Below are positions 10,513-22,099 of a stretch of 64,000 nucleotides of DNA, piece after piece (within the stretch, counting starts at the first letter, position 1; each line of letters opens with the position of its first letter). The DNA is from Craspedostauros australis (taxonomy: Eukaryota; Bacillariophyta; Bacillariophyceae; Mastogloiales; Achnanthaceae), in NCBI GenBank assembly GCA_026770025.1, contig JAMXDE010000006.1:2052001-2116000 (forward strand). Reading direction: 5' to 3'. The position numbers and the translations under genes were made by a program. Below the pieces are notes generated by a model, which did not search any database, was not told where the DNA came from, and was given only the letters and a program-made list of their open reading frames with translations.

Positions 10513-11118
10513 GGTGGGTGCTTTGTTGCGGTTACCGTAGTCAAACTGGGTGTCTGAACCCTTCGAAACAAGTGTTTCCGTCTCAACATTCACCTTGCCG
10601 TGTGTGTTTATCTGCATTGTTCCATCGCGACACGAGATCACATGGTGTTTTTACTTTGCCGCAGCATGACTTCGTGCTGCGCATTTCTAATCTTCCTCTG
10701 ACGACATCGGTTGATTTCACATCGTCATCTCGCTGCTTTCCATACAATCGCACATGTAATTGCGCCCCTTGCTTCTTGGGAGACTATGCCTCGTTGTCAC
10801 TGGCATTGATTAATCTTGAGTCGGCGAACTGCTTCGCACGATATCCTGGAGGCAACAAAGTCCCGCACTGCATCGTGTCTGTGCTACGTATGCGTTCGCC
10901 ACGGCACAAGCAATTGCAGGTGTGACATGCACATGTAATTCATGGTGCAATGTTTAATGTGGCTCTGATTGCGGAGAGTAGTAAGAAGCAACAAACGAGC
11001 CACAAAGATGAGACATGGCAGAGCGCAGCACAACAAGTTGGAAATGGAACAGCCGAAACCATTTTGGAAAGTAAAAATAAATTCAGTCTATCGGCAAAAT
11101 CTCATCAAAGCGCGCAAC

Positions 11119-11191
11119 GCTTTGATAGCTCAGTTGGGAGAGCGCAAGACTGAAGATCTTGAGGCCCCGTGTTCGATTCACGGTCAAAGCA
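11119..11191 (+). tRNA. tRNA-Phe (GAA), opposite strand copy
   Basis: The 73-nt sequence is the same as the copies at 10440-10512 and 11792-11864 but on the plus strand. All stems and anticodon GAA are intact. A TTTTT run at 11196-11200 is a likely pol III terminator. Its 3' flank (to about 11280) resembles the 3' flanks of the minus-strand copies, so flank and gene were duplicated together and inverted. Confidence 0.97.
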
Positions 11192-11658
11192 TGACTTTTT
11201 CCATCAACAAGCAATTTCACCGGCGCTTGATGAGTCCAACAAACAGTGAGCTTCGAGGACCCCAGTTCCCTCCGCATCAATCTCACTTGCGCAGCACTTT
11301 GTTTTGCTCTTCTGTGTATCTCCATGTCTCCGTCCAGAGGGATACAAAGTATATTATTATTTTTGCACGAAATCTGCATCTCGTTGTCATCTAATGCTAG
11401 ATCACAACGAACAATCCAACATCGTATTCGATATTCCCATGACCACATGCGCTGACTCGCTGTTGTTGCAAGTACATCCGCTCATGTCGCATTGGGACGC
11501 ATGCACAGATCGTCGATGGTTCTGCCTGATCCTCCATCACATACCATAGCTTCTCTCTCGAGACGGGCTCAGCTCAGAGAGTGATCGCGATGGAACAATT
11601 TATTTCCTCAGGATCAAAGAAAAATGAAACAATTCCGCACTCTCTGCCAATAGAGAGA

Positions 11659-11676
11659 GGGGGGGGGGGGGGGGGG
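11659..11676 (+). repeat. Poly(G) tract, 18 bases
   Basis: An uninterrupted run of G follows GAGAGA. It lies inside the flank shared by two tRNA-Phe copies but is absent from the other copy (around 10330). Its length is error-prone in any assembly. Confidence 0.9.
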
Positions 11677-11791
11677 AATCTAAGAGGGAGATTGTTTGGT
11701 CCGTTGTTTGCAGAGGATGGATGCGGAACTGCACGAGAACACGTTGGCGTTGTCAAGCGCCTGAAACATTGCTCGTTGGTGTAAAAAGTCA

Positions 11792-11864
11792 TGCTTTGAC
11801 CGTGAATCGAACACGGGGCCTCAAGATCTTCAGTCTTGCGCTCTCCCAACTGAGCTATCAAAGC
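11792..11864 (-). tRNA. tRNA-Phe (GAA)
   Basis: Third identical 73-nt copy, read from 11864 down. The stems are complete and the anticodon is GAA. Its terminator is a T5 run on the minus strand (11787-11783). Its flank (about 11574-11791) resembles the flank of the copy at 10440-10512, including GGATCAAAGAAAAATGAAAC, so about 290 bp was duplicated as a unit. Confidence 0.97.
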
Positions 11865-12409
11865 GAGAGATGCCGTACCTGGCCGCAGTCAGAGCTTATT
11901 TAATATCTGCTCAATTCTCTCAACTTGGAGTATTGTTTTTTGTGTTGTATCACATCTAAGCCCACCTGCTCGCACGCACCACACCTCTCTCTGTAGGGAG
12001 ATATCTGGACTCTCTCCAGATCGTTTTTGCGTCGAGGTATTGTTCGACGAGTACTCTATCAGCACTGACACCAAGGGTGTCGGCACGACAGTTCACCCTA
12101 CATCTCGTCCATTCTGCGCACCGAGTTATCGTGGAGGGAGTGGAGTCGAGCGGGCGCACGGACGGACGACAGAAAATGGCGCCAACGCTGTTCGCGCAAA
12201 AGACCGAAAACACACCGAATCAAACCCGAAACCAAAATCCAAATCTTCCAGATTCCACACACTCTTTCTGTGCGAACTGCTCCATCATCACCAACACTTG
12301 CATCCACCCTTCTTTCGGTTGCAACTTCGCGTGTTCGATCTCACTTACAGCACAACATCGACAACCACGCAAAGGACTACACCAACGCCATCGCAGAATC
12401 CAACGCAAC

Positions 12410-14225
12410 ATGTCATCAAGACGCAAGCGCGGCCGCTCGGCAGACACCGGCAAAGGCCGCAAACGAGCACCCGTCGCGATCGCCAAGGACATCGACTAGG
12501 TGCTGCAACCATGTCGCAAGCTGAAGATGGAGCTGATAAAGAAGAAGGAGAACGCCATCCGCCACGACGATCTGTCCGCAGCCCCCAACGACGGCATCCT
12601 GGACGGCATCGTCGAAGTCCAGGAGCTCACCTACCACGAGGTGCTGGACGGCATCGAGAACGTCGCGATCCGCATCACGCAGCAGGTCCTCAGCAAGCAG
12701 GGATTCACCATGAGCGTGCCGAGTCGCACGGCCACGAACCAGATCTACGTCAAGGAGTGGGATCGCATCGTGCTGGGGCGGCAAACGATCCACGCGCACC
12801 TTCATCAACGTCAAGGAATCGCGCAAGTCGGCCATCACGCTGCGCGTCATGCAGCTGCTGCACCAGGTGTTGCGCAAGAGCATCCACATCACGAAGCGCG
12901 ATCTCTTTTACACTGGCGTCAAGCTCTTTGTGGATCAGACGGAGTCTGACAACGTGCTGGACGACGTCGCCACCATGATCGGTTGCACGCGCAGCAATTT
13001 GCACGTCGTGGCCAGCGACAAGGGGTCGGTGGTGGGGCGCATCCAGTTCGAGGAAGATGGCGATCCCATCGACTGCACGCGCATGGGGGTGGGCGGCAAG
13101 GCGATTCCGCCGTACATCGATAAGATTGAGAACATCCGCAGCGACGCCGAGTTCGTGCTGCTGGTCGAGAAGGAAGCCGCTTACATGCGATTGGCGGGAC
13201 GTTCGAGGGGGTGGGGATAATGTATCGCTCTCTCTCTCTCTCCAGAAGCGCGGGACTGCCTGTGTTATCGTGCCTGTGCGTACTCGCGTTGCGGGAGATG
13301 TTCACAGTTGTGTTCACGGCAGTGCTCATGACAGTGTTGAATCATTCATTTGGAGTTGCGTAGAAGGAGGAAAGCAAAGTCTGTCCATTGATTGGATCTC
13401 AATGTGCTACATTCCATACATCCACTCACACCATTCCTCCGCGCACTCTGTGCATGCATGTCCTACACCGTGTACACTGCGCCTCCTACCAAACCGCATG
13501 CTGCTCTTGAGGAGGACCGCTTTTACAACAAGTACCCGTGCATCGTCATCACGGCTAAGGGACAGCCCGATGTTGCGACGCGCATGTTCCTTTCCAGGAT
13601 CACCACGGAGTTGAAAATCCCTGTGTTGGGATTGGTGGATTCGGATCCGTACGGATTGAAGATTCTTTCCATCTACATGTCCGGAAGCAAGAACATGAGC
13701 TACGACAGCGCGAGCCTCACGACACCGGACATCATGTGGCTGGGACAGCGGCCGTCCGATATCAACAAGCACGATCTGCCGGATCAGTGCCGTTTGAACG
13801 TGACGGCGAACGATATCAAGACCGGAGAGGAGCTCATGAAGGAGGATTTCATCATGAAGAATCCCAAGTGGCTCAAGGAGTTGCAAGTCATGGTAAGCGG
13901 TCTGGCCAGTGCACGAGTATTGCCGTGCGTTTGTTGGTCTTCGTCTGTTGAGTTGGGCATGTGATCTTCGTGCCTGCCGCGGTGTCCAGGAGCAGTCGAT
14001 CCAGGAAGCGTCCCTTCATTGCTCTCCACCACCGGCGGCTCAATCTTACCCTTCATTGCTGGCTTTCCTCGCCTCACCCATGCTTTGCTACAATTGCACG
14101 AACCAACGGATCGACAGATCAAGACGAAGAAGAAGGCGGAGATCCAGGCGTTGTCATCCTTTGGCTTCCAGTACATCACTGAAGTCTACCTTCCACGCAA
14201 ACTGAGGGAAGGAGATTGGATATGA
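12410..14225 (+). CDS. TOP6A: DNA topoisomerase VI subunit A, plant type (TOP6A/SPO11-3)
   Basis: The protein matches the eukaryotic topoisomerase VI A subunit, which cuts both DNA strands with TOP6B and in plants supports endoreduplication. Visible blocks are a basic N-terminus ([10 protein letters not shown]), [30 protein letters not shown] with the likely catalytic Tyr at 12909-12911, [15 protein letters not shown], the Toprim LLVEKEAAY and [30 protein letters not shown], and an end in [15 protein letters not shown] clean intron is 13893-14117. Another lies at about 13201-13511, with a junction I could not place on GT-AG in frame. The gene shows two oddities. TAG at 12497 splits the N-terminus. 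Near the G4 run at 12775-12778 the frame shifts by one base exactly where conserved sequence continues. ATG 12527 is an alternative start. These may be base errors, or the gene may be damaged. Confidence 0.88.
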
Positions 14226-14234
14226 GCGCAGCTG

Positions 14235-14988
14235 CTACAGCTGCTGTCCCAGGTTTGTGCCACTCGACTCTGCCGCTGACGTGCGGAACAGGAACAATCC
14301 TGATTCGTCTCTCAAACACAGCAAAGGAGAGCACGAGCCCTCGAACAAGATACCTCGACCTCCACATACGGCTCCTCCGTGATGTACAGTAATACAAATC
14401 CCATTTTCAATCACATGTTTACAGCAGCCTCCATTGATCGGCGTATCCCTTGGTTCGTTGCTCCATTCACGCCTATCTGCAAACATCCAATGACCATTTG
14501 TTCCTGTTGAGTCGTTAGCAGCGGTATCATCACTATCCTGCTCGTACCAACGAGCACATGCGTGTGCAAGTACCATACTTTCGTGTCCTCGCAGCTCGTA
14601 GTCTGCCAACAGCAGATGGTTTGAGCTTTGCCCATGGTCGACAACGTCTCGAACTAAGATCTCATTCCGGTCACCTCTCTTGCACGAGCGCCGAGGCCAT
14701 TAATTGTTGCGACGAAGCGTTCGTGGCGAACCCTTGCTTGATTCGTAGAATGGCGGCAAATTCCAATGCGCATTCACAACACCGCCACAACCACAGAAGA
14801 ACACGACCGAAACAAGTTCGCGGACACGAAACAAAACCCGACCAGAAACCACTTTCATAGTATCCCCCTGATACTGTCGGCGAATTCAGGTGATCCAGCG
14901 ACAAGGAATGCGCGCAGAAACGACAGGCCTGTGCTCTTTGCGGTGTTGCCACCACAATTATCACTGCGATTGTTGTTGCTGTTGCCAT
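14235..14988 (-). CDS. Candidate secreted protein, frame change inside
   Basis: ATG at 14988 starts a typical signal peptide (MATATTIAVIIVVATPQRAQA), then a Cys-containing segment to TGA near 14671. Just before that stop, a second frame becomes open and runs to 14235 with good protein character: GDRNEILVRDVVDHGQSSNH, LADYELRGHESMVLAHACAR, and a Cys/Gly-rich end (INGGCCKHVIENGICITV). The two frames differ by one base near AGAGAGG. No family is recognised. A different minus frame, 14855-15412, overlaps the 5' part and is the competing model. An intron in the Thr/Gly-rich portion is also possible. Confidence 0.4.
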
Positions 14989-16154
14989 TACTGGTGCCGC
15001 TGCTGATGTTATTGCGATGACATTTCAATCCTAATGGCGATGCTATTGCCTCTTCTCCGGCTGTTCCTTTTGCAACTTTTGTTTCTGCTACGGAGACATA
15101 TCTATAAATATACAACAATAATGGTATCCAAATTGTTGTTAGGTCGGTTGATCGTGCTTTCAAAAAAATATCCTTCTCATAGTATCTGTGTATCACGCTT
15201 AACACATTGCGGCAACTCATCCACATGAAAAGGGCTGCAACCATGTCATACGCCACGAGCAGGCGCGACACCACATTTTGGACGCATCCGATCAACGATC
15301 CAGTGATGGCTTCTCTCTCTTTTCCTCCCTGATTGCCGTCACAAACGGCATCAACAGCATGAGCATCGTCAGAAGCCAAGAAGGAAGGACGACTCCCTCG
15401 TCCCCGACGCACATGCCAACAAATCCGCGTGATCTACATTCATTCCCGCACCTGCCTCCACCTCCGACATTGGCCGCCGACCGATTGAGACAAGCGACAA
15501 GTTATCATGTCGCAACTTCCAACGAACCCCAGCAAGGCGACGATCACCTCCGTTGCACGAATGATGCCGGGCGTCACGCTATGCCACGCCCGGTCGCCGA
15601 AAGCAAGGATGCTTGTCTGCAACGGCAGCAGAATTGACCGAGAGAACAACCAATGTGCTCTCCATGGTGCATCAGACCCACATCATGGATCCACATGTCA
15701 TCACGTTGGTTGGAGTGTGCCGTCTCACATGAGGAGATCTCCCTCCAGGATCTGCATCCCAACGCTCCAAACCAAACCAAACCAAAGGAAAGAAGGAAGG
15801 AAGAACAACGACCCAAGATCGTTGGAGGCGCAGCATTTCAATGCGCATTTGCGATTGCGCTTGGACAGAATGCGTATGTGCACTACGGCCAGTCACCACC
15901 AACAACGCTATACGAACTACGCGTATGCTGTGACAACCACGCCACTTGCCCAACAGAGGAGCTGGATCGAACAATCCATCATTTCATCAATCAAATGATG
16001 TGCTCACAAAATCAAAGGTCAAGCCAAGGCAAGAGCAAACACAACACGCAATCAAATAGCTTTTGATTTCATCACCGCCAGCAGCAACAACTGCAACTAT
16101 CACCTCACCACAAACTCCCACCGATAGATTCTCCCATCCACTTTCATCATCAAC
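14989..16154. other. Mixed stretch upstream of the M11 protease
   Basis: A minus-strand open frame at 14855-15412 (185 residues, hydrophobic near DLTTIWIPLLLYIYRYV) and plus-strand open frames at 15507-16066 exist. None shows a domain. The last 120 bp before 16155 are rich in CA, CT and CCA, consistent with a leader for the protease gene. Confidence 0.4.
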
Positions 16155-19100
16155 ATGATCATTTCTTCCAAGGCACTTTGGACTGGAGCCACCTTGGGCC
16201 TCCTCTCTTCTTTCACCACCGTCGGAGCCGCAACCTTTCCCGACAACGATTCCAGCGGCATCACGATGGACCGGTACTTGCACGGACCATGCCAGCTGGT
16301 CGTGGTCGACGCCATGCTCGCTCCTCCTCAAGCGGACACTGCGCAAGTCACACCGGAGTCGGATGGCATCTTCTGCAAGCTCCGTGGCAGGGATGCCGAA
16401 AATCACGGGCGCTTGAACCTCCGCATCGACGGTCTGGACATGGATTGGGTGAACGAGAACCAGGACGCTTTGTCTCCGGCTCTCGGCCATCATGGGCTGT
16501 TCTACACGGGCGCCGTCATCAACGACGAAGGTCTCCTGTTGGAGCTTCCGGAGGAGACGACCATCGATGACATGGAGATTCACACCATCTTCGTGCAGGA
16601 CGCCATCAACATTCCACCCAACGAAGACGGAGTCTCGTCTTCCATTCCGTCGATGGCCGAGACTACCAATTCGGTGCTGATCGTTCGTCCCATCTTCCAG
16701 GATGGTGAAATTCAGGAGGATTTCGTCCGTGCCAGCGTCTTCGACCAGACTCCCACATTCTTGGAACAGCACAATGCCATTTCGTTTGATCGCGTCGAAC
16801 TCATCACCAAACCAGCGCCAGGCGTGGTCAATGGGGTGTACGAGCACACCTTCAGCGAATCTATCGCAGGCAGGAACGTTTTCGACATCGAGAATATCGT
16901 CGAGGACCACCTCGTGCAGGTCGGGCTCTTTGATGAATTTGATCACTTCCTCCTCGTCTTTCCGAGTGGAACCGAGTACTTTGGATCCACGACTTGGTAT
17001 GGTAAGTTGGAAACAGGGAGCGCTCCGGCGATGAAAATGCTGCAATTGCCACCGCTGATGCCATGCACATCATCCCAAAGTTTCGTTCAATTTGCACCGG
17101 CAGCAATAGGGTTTGCCCGTGTCAACCTGCAGATTGCTGCGAAACTTGCAGTTGGAGAAAAACTCACTCACCTGCACCTCCTTCATCTATCTTTGTGCCT
17201 CCCTCACGATCGGACCCCGTTAATATCTTCAGCGTATGCGTACGTGGGACCTTCTCAAAAGATCTCCGTATACAACACCAACTTTCTCGACCCTCAACGC
17301 CATGCCATCGACGATGTTGCCACCATTCTCCATGAGATCGGCCACAACTACGGCTTGCAACATTCCAGCGAAGGAGTGTCTGAGTACGGAGATGAAAGGT
17401 AAAGCACCCACCAGCGCCGCATGCAGGATGCACCGCAGTTTTTGGCCTGCGCCTGTGCCATCGTGCCAAGTTCTCTCTCTCTCTCTGTCGCTTCGCTTCG
17501 TTTCGCTCAGTTTGGTTCCAAATGCCACCATACCACCCCTCACCACTTCCTTTGGTCCTTTTTGCCTCCGCCTGGTGCACCTACGAACCCCAAATCAACC
17601 AACCAATGGTACCAACACCTCCGACTGCCTTCCAATCCTCAGCTGTCTGATGGGAGATTCCGATAATCCTCGAAGCGCATTCAATGGTAAGAACAAGCTC
17701 GGAGTGGAAATCACAAACGCACTGTCCGACAGCAACGAGGATATCCATTGCAATGTGCTTCTACGATACTGCGACACAAGCGCACTTGCTCACCCATTTC
17801 TTCTTCTTTACTTCATGCACGCTTCATCTACGCTTCATCTACGCTTCATCCACATTTCATGCGCACGTGTTGTGTCCTATCAAATCCGATTTTCAACACC
17901 ACCACGATGAACCGACAGCGCCAAAAAACTGGCAGCTTGGATGGTACGACAATCAAGCCCTTCAGATTGCGCCGACCCAGATGCTTTCCGACAGAATCTG
18001 CGGCGTCGTCGACTACGATACCGACGGCGACACCTCGAAGTACTCTGTTGTCGTCAAGATCGACATGCCGGGCACCGAGGACGATTACTACGTCGGCTAC
18101 AACAATCTTGTTGGATTCAACAGCCAAAACTCCGGTACCAATGCCGTCTACATCACGCGGGTTCCGTTCGGCACCGTCTTCACTCAGAAGTCCTTCGTCG
18201 AGAGCAGACTGATCGCAGCAGGCGATAACTTCGTCATCAAGCGAGGCAGCTCCCCCGACGTCAACGTCCAGCTCCGAGAGAAGGACCCATCGAGCGAGGA
18301 TGTGCGCTGCGCATTTGTCGATATCTATCCAGCCATCGGAGGAGCTGAACCATCTGCGGCGTGCGCCACTTGGCTGTACAAGTCCGCCAACAGAGTTGTC
18401 GACGACCACGAAATCATTTCCTTCCATTTTGATATCCAAATCACCAACAGCACTTATATCAGCGCGATCGATCTTGAGCTTCTGTCCATGGACAGCGAAG
18501 CAATCGCGGTGTACACGAAGCCCAGCTCCCACACGGATACGTCCATCTCTTGGACTCTCATCCAACAAACCACAATCCAAGCCGAGGGACCTAACAAATT
18601 GACACAACTCCCCCCATTCCAAACTCCGATCAAGGCTGTCAGCGGCAGCACCATCTCCGTCCGCGTCGACGTCATGAACGGCGTGCCCGAGAATGGCGAG
18701 ACAAGTAGCTCCCTCCCATCGTCACACCCACCAACAGCATATTCGTGCCCAGACTGTCCATTCGAGGTGCTTCTCGGAAGAGGATACACCAGCATGGCCT
18801 TCAATGGCAACCAGCTCATGAATGGAGCCTGGCTTGATGATCAATACCCCTTCCTCGGCAAGATCCACTTCTGTGATAGCGTCACCACCGTCGACCCATC
18901 TGGAGACACCAGGGTGCCAATTCAAGACTTTGGGGGCTCTCCTCCGAGCGAGCGATTTCCTCTTCCACTATGCGCGGGTGATTGCGACAGCGACTCCGAC
19001 TGCGCACCAGGCCTCGTCTGCTTTCAGCGAGATTCTGGCGACGAAATTCCAGGCTGCGTTGGAAACTTGGGTGCGAGGACAGATTTCTGCGTTTCCAAGA

Positions 19101-22099
19101 CTGCAACGCTTCACCCCACCAACGCCCCCTCTCCCGCCCCAACAGTCCATCCAACAGCCCAGCCCACATTCCGGCCAACCAGTGCACCGACCTCGCAACC
19201 GACAGGAACTCTGGTCCTCCCTCAGCCGTTAGTTTCCTACTCAGGCAACCCAGATCCTTCACTGCTGCCTCTTGGACTTTGTGAAGGAGACTGCGACAGT
19301 GATGAGCAATGTCAACTTGGTTTGGTCTGCTGGCAGCGAGATGAAGGCGACAGTGTTCCAGGATGCATTGGAAGTCTCGGTTCTCGGACCGACTACTGCA
19401 TCCTCGCATCCTTGTTGACTGAAGCACCGACGACTGCGCCAACACCCGGACCCGGCTCATACCCGACCGCACCTCCGACAGCGTCTCCAACTGTGTCGCT
19501 AACCGCTCCTCCGACCAAATTTAGAAGCGCGGCACCAACTGGGTCTATCTCGCCATCACACATGCCAAGCAATGCCCCGACCGCAGGACCAACCTCTGAG
19601 CCCACTTCCGAGCCAACCTCAGCCTCCACGAAGCTGGGAAGTGGAACGCCAACTGGATCCACTGCGCCATCCTGGTCTCCGACAGGTGTCCCAACGGCAG
19701 GGCCAACCGCAGTGCCAACATCAGGACCAACTTCCGGACCGACATCTGGACCGACACCTGGACCAACGACAGAGCCAACATCAGCACCAACCATACAACC
19801 AACCTCGGAACCAACCCCTACCCCCACCAAGGTGGGAAGTGCAGCACCAACTGGATCCGCTGCGCCTTCCTGGTCTCCGACAGGCGTCCCAACTGCAGGA
19901 CCGACATCGGGACCAACTGCGGGACCAACATCAGGACCAACCTCCGGACCAACTTCGGCCCCCACGAAGCTGAGAAGTGGAACGCCAACTGGATCCGCTG
20001 CGCCATCCTGGTCCCCGACGGGCACCCCAACTGCAGGGCCAACCGCAGTGCCAACAGCAGGGCCAACGACAGGGCCAACATCAGGACCAACCGCACAGCC
20101 AACCTCGGAACCAACGTCGGCCCCCACGAAGCTGAGAAGTGCAGCACCAACTGGATCCTCGGTGCCGTCCTGGTCTCCAACAGGCGCCCCTACTGCAGGA
20201 CCGACATCGGGACCAACCGCGGGACCAACATCTGGACCAACAGCAGGACCAACGACAGAGCCAACATCAGGACCAACCACACAGCCAACCTCGGAACCAA
20301 CCTCAGCCCCCACGAATCTGAGAAGTGCAGCACCAACTGGATCCTCGGTGCCGTCCTGGTCTCCAACAGGCGCCCTTACTGCAGGACCGACATCGAGACC
20401 AACCGCGGGACCAACATCGGGCCCAACTGCTGGACCAACATCAGGACCAACCTCCGGGCCAACTTCGGCCCCCACGAAGCTGAGCAGTGCAGCACCGACT
20501 GGATCCGCTGCGCCATCCTGGTCCCCGACGGGCATTCCAACCGCAGGACCAACCGCAGGACCAACTTCCGGACCGACATCTGGACCAACATCAGGACCAA
20601 CCGCACAACCAACCTCGGAACCAACCTCAGCCCCCACGAAGCTGGGAAGTGGAACGCCGACTGGATCTGCTGCGCCATCCTGGTCCCCGACGGGCATTCC
20701 AACCGCAGGACCGACATCAGGACCAACATCAGGGCCAACTTCGGCACCGACTGCATCTCCCACTAAATTCGGAAGCGAAAGGCCAACTGGATCTGCTGCG
20801 CCATCCTGGTCCCCGACGGGCATTCCAACCGCAGGACCGACATCAGAACCAACATCAGGGCCAACTTCGGCACCGACTGCATCTCCCACTAAATTCGGAA
20901 GCGAAAGGCCAACTGGGTCCTCCGTGCCATCCTGGTCTCCGACAGGCGCCCCCACTGCAGCACCGACATCAGGATCAACCTCGGCACCATCCACACAGCC
21001 ATCATCAGGACCAACTTCGGCACCGACTACAGCTCCCACCAAGTTGGGCAGCGAAAGGCCAACTGGATCAAGCGTGCCATCGCAGTCTCCAACAGCAACC
21101 CCAACAGCTGGGCCGACAGCAGGACCAACCTCACGACCTACTTCGTCGCCAACCTCGTTGCCAACTTCATCGCCGACCAGCCCCGAACCTGTCTTGCTCC
21201 CTCTCATCTCCTTTGGTGGATCTCCAGATCCCATCCATTTCCCTCTCCAACGATGCGAGGGTGATTGCGATTCTGATGCAGACTGCGAGGATGGTTTGAT
21301 CTGCTTCCAGCGCGACGAGGGTGAAAGCGTTCCAGGATGCACCGGCCTCGATCTCTCGCGAACTGACTTCTGCGTGTTCAGACCACCTGTCACCGCACAG
21401 CCAACCTCGACGCCAACAACTCTGCCAACCAACTCGCCGACTTCTATCCCGACGATGTCGCCAACTGGAAAGCCACTCGCTTCCTCGGCCCCATCAGCAT
21501 CAGTTGCACCGACGCAGACCTTGAGCGATCCTCCCAGCGGCCAAACCTCAGTGCCAACGTCGCCACCGACTTCGAAACCAACTCCCTTGGAATCAATTCA
21601 TCCATCCATTATGGCAAGCACGGATCCAACCTCAGCACCTACACCAATGCCTACGATGGAACAAAGTGAAAGCCCATCAGCGACCATCGTCTTGCCGATC
21701 AAGGACTTTGGCGGAACACCAGACGCCATTCACCGCCCGCTCGGACGGTGCGAGGGTGATTGCGATGCTGATGCGGACTGCGAAGATGGATTGGTGTGCT
21801 TCCAGCGCGACATGGGCGACACGGTGCCTGGATGCGATGGTGAGCTGGGAAGCAGGACCGACTTCTGTGTGCCGGAAGAATTGATCAACGGATTTCCAAC
21901 CGAGATCGAGGACACCACTGGTGCGAGGAAGATGTCCGGCATTCGAGGAAGGAAGAAGAAAAGCCATCTCGCCACAACTGGGACTGAGGGCCCAACATCA
22001 ACCAACAAGGATGCCGGTGACCGTGCAGCTGCGTCCACCCCAGGAATGAGGGGAGCAAAGGTTACAGGCGTAATGCCACACCTGATTCGTCGCTGGTAG
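16155..22099 (+). CDS. Gametolysin-type M11 metalloprotease with PT stalk
   Basis: Four exons fit GT-AG and frame exactly: 16155-17001, 17233-17398, 17643-17686 and 17919-22099 (1,745 residues). A signal peptide (MIISSKALWTGATLGLL) starts it. The zinc site HEIGHNYGLQH is at 17331-17363. It is followed by SSEGVSEYGDE and then, across the 44-nt exon, SCLMG (the metzincin Met-turn). NWQLGWYD continues in exon 4. These features are those of peptidase family M11, which includes the Chlamydomonas cell-wall lysin. Beyond the catalytic part come four copies of a cysteine module (GDCDSDxDC...GLVCFQRD...VPGC...DFC) near 18914-19096, 19210-19405, 21191-21379 and 21692-21873. A Pro/Thr-rich stalk separates copies 2 and 3. 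The C-terminus is basic with no anchor. It is probably secreted and may act on the cell wall or matrix, though the substrate is unknown. Confidence 0.9.
19414..21185 (+). repeat. PT-rich minisatellite encoding protease stalk
   Basis: About eleven imperfect units encode KxxSxxPTGSxxPSWSPTG followed by variable runs of the 4-residue steps AGPT, SGPT, AQPT and SEPT (12 bp each). The reading frame is kept throughout. Length polymorphism is likely. Such Thr/Pro-rich stalks in secreted algal proteins are usually O-glycosylated (family knowledge, not shown here). Confidence 0.93.

Noticed and set aside
19393-21432. 679-residue minus-strand frame rich in Val, Gly and Pro
   Set aside because: It is the mirror of the PT-repeat exon of the M11 protease.
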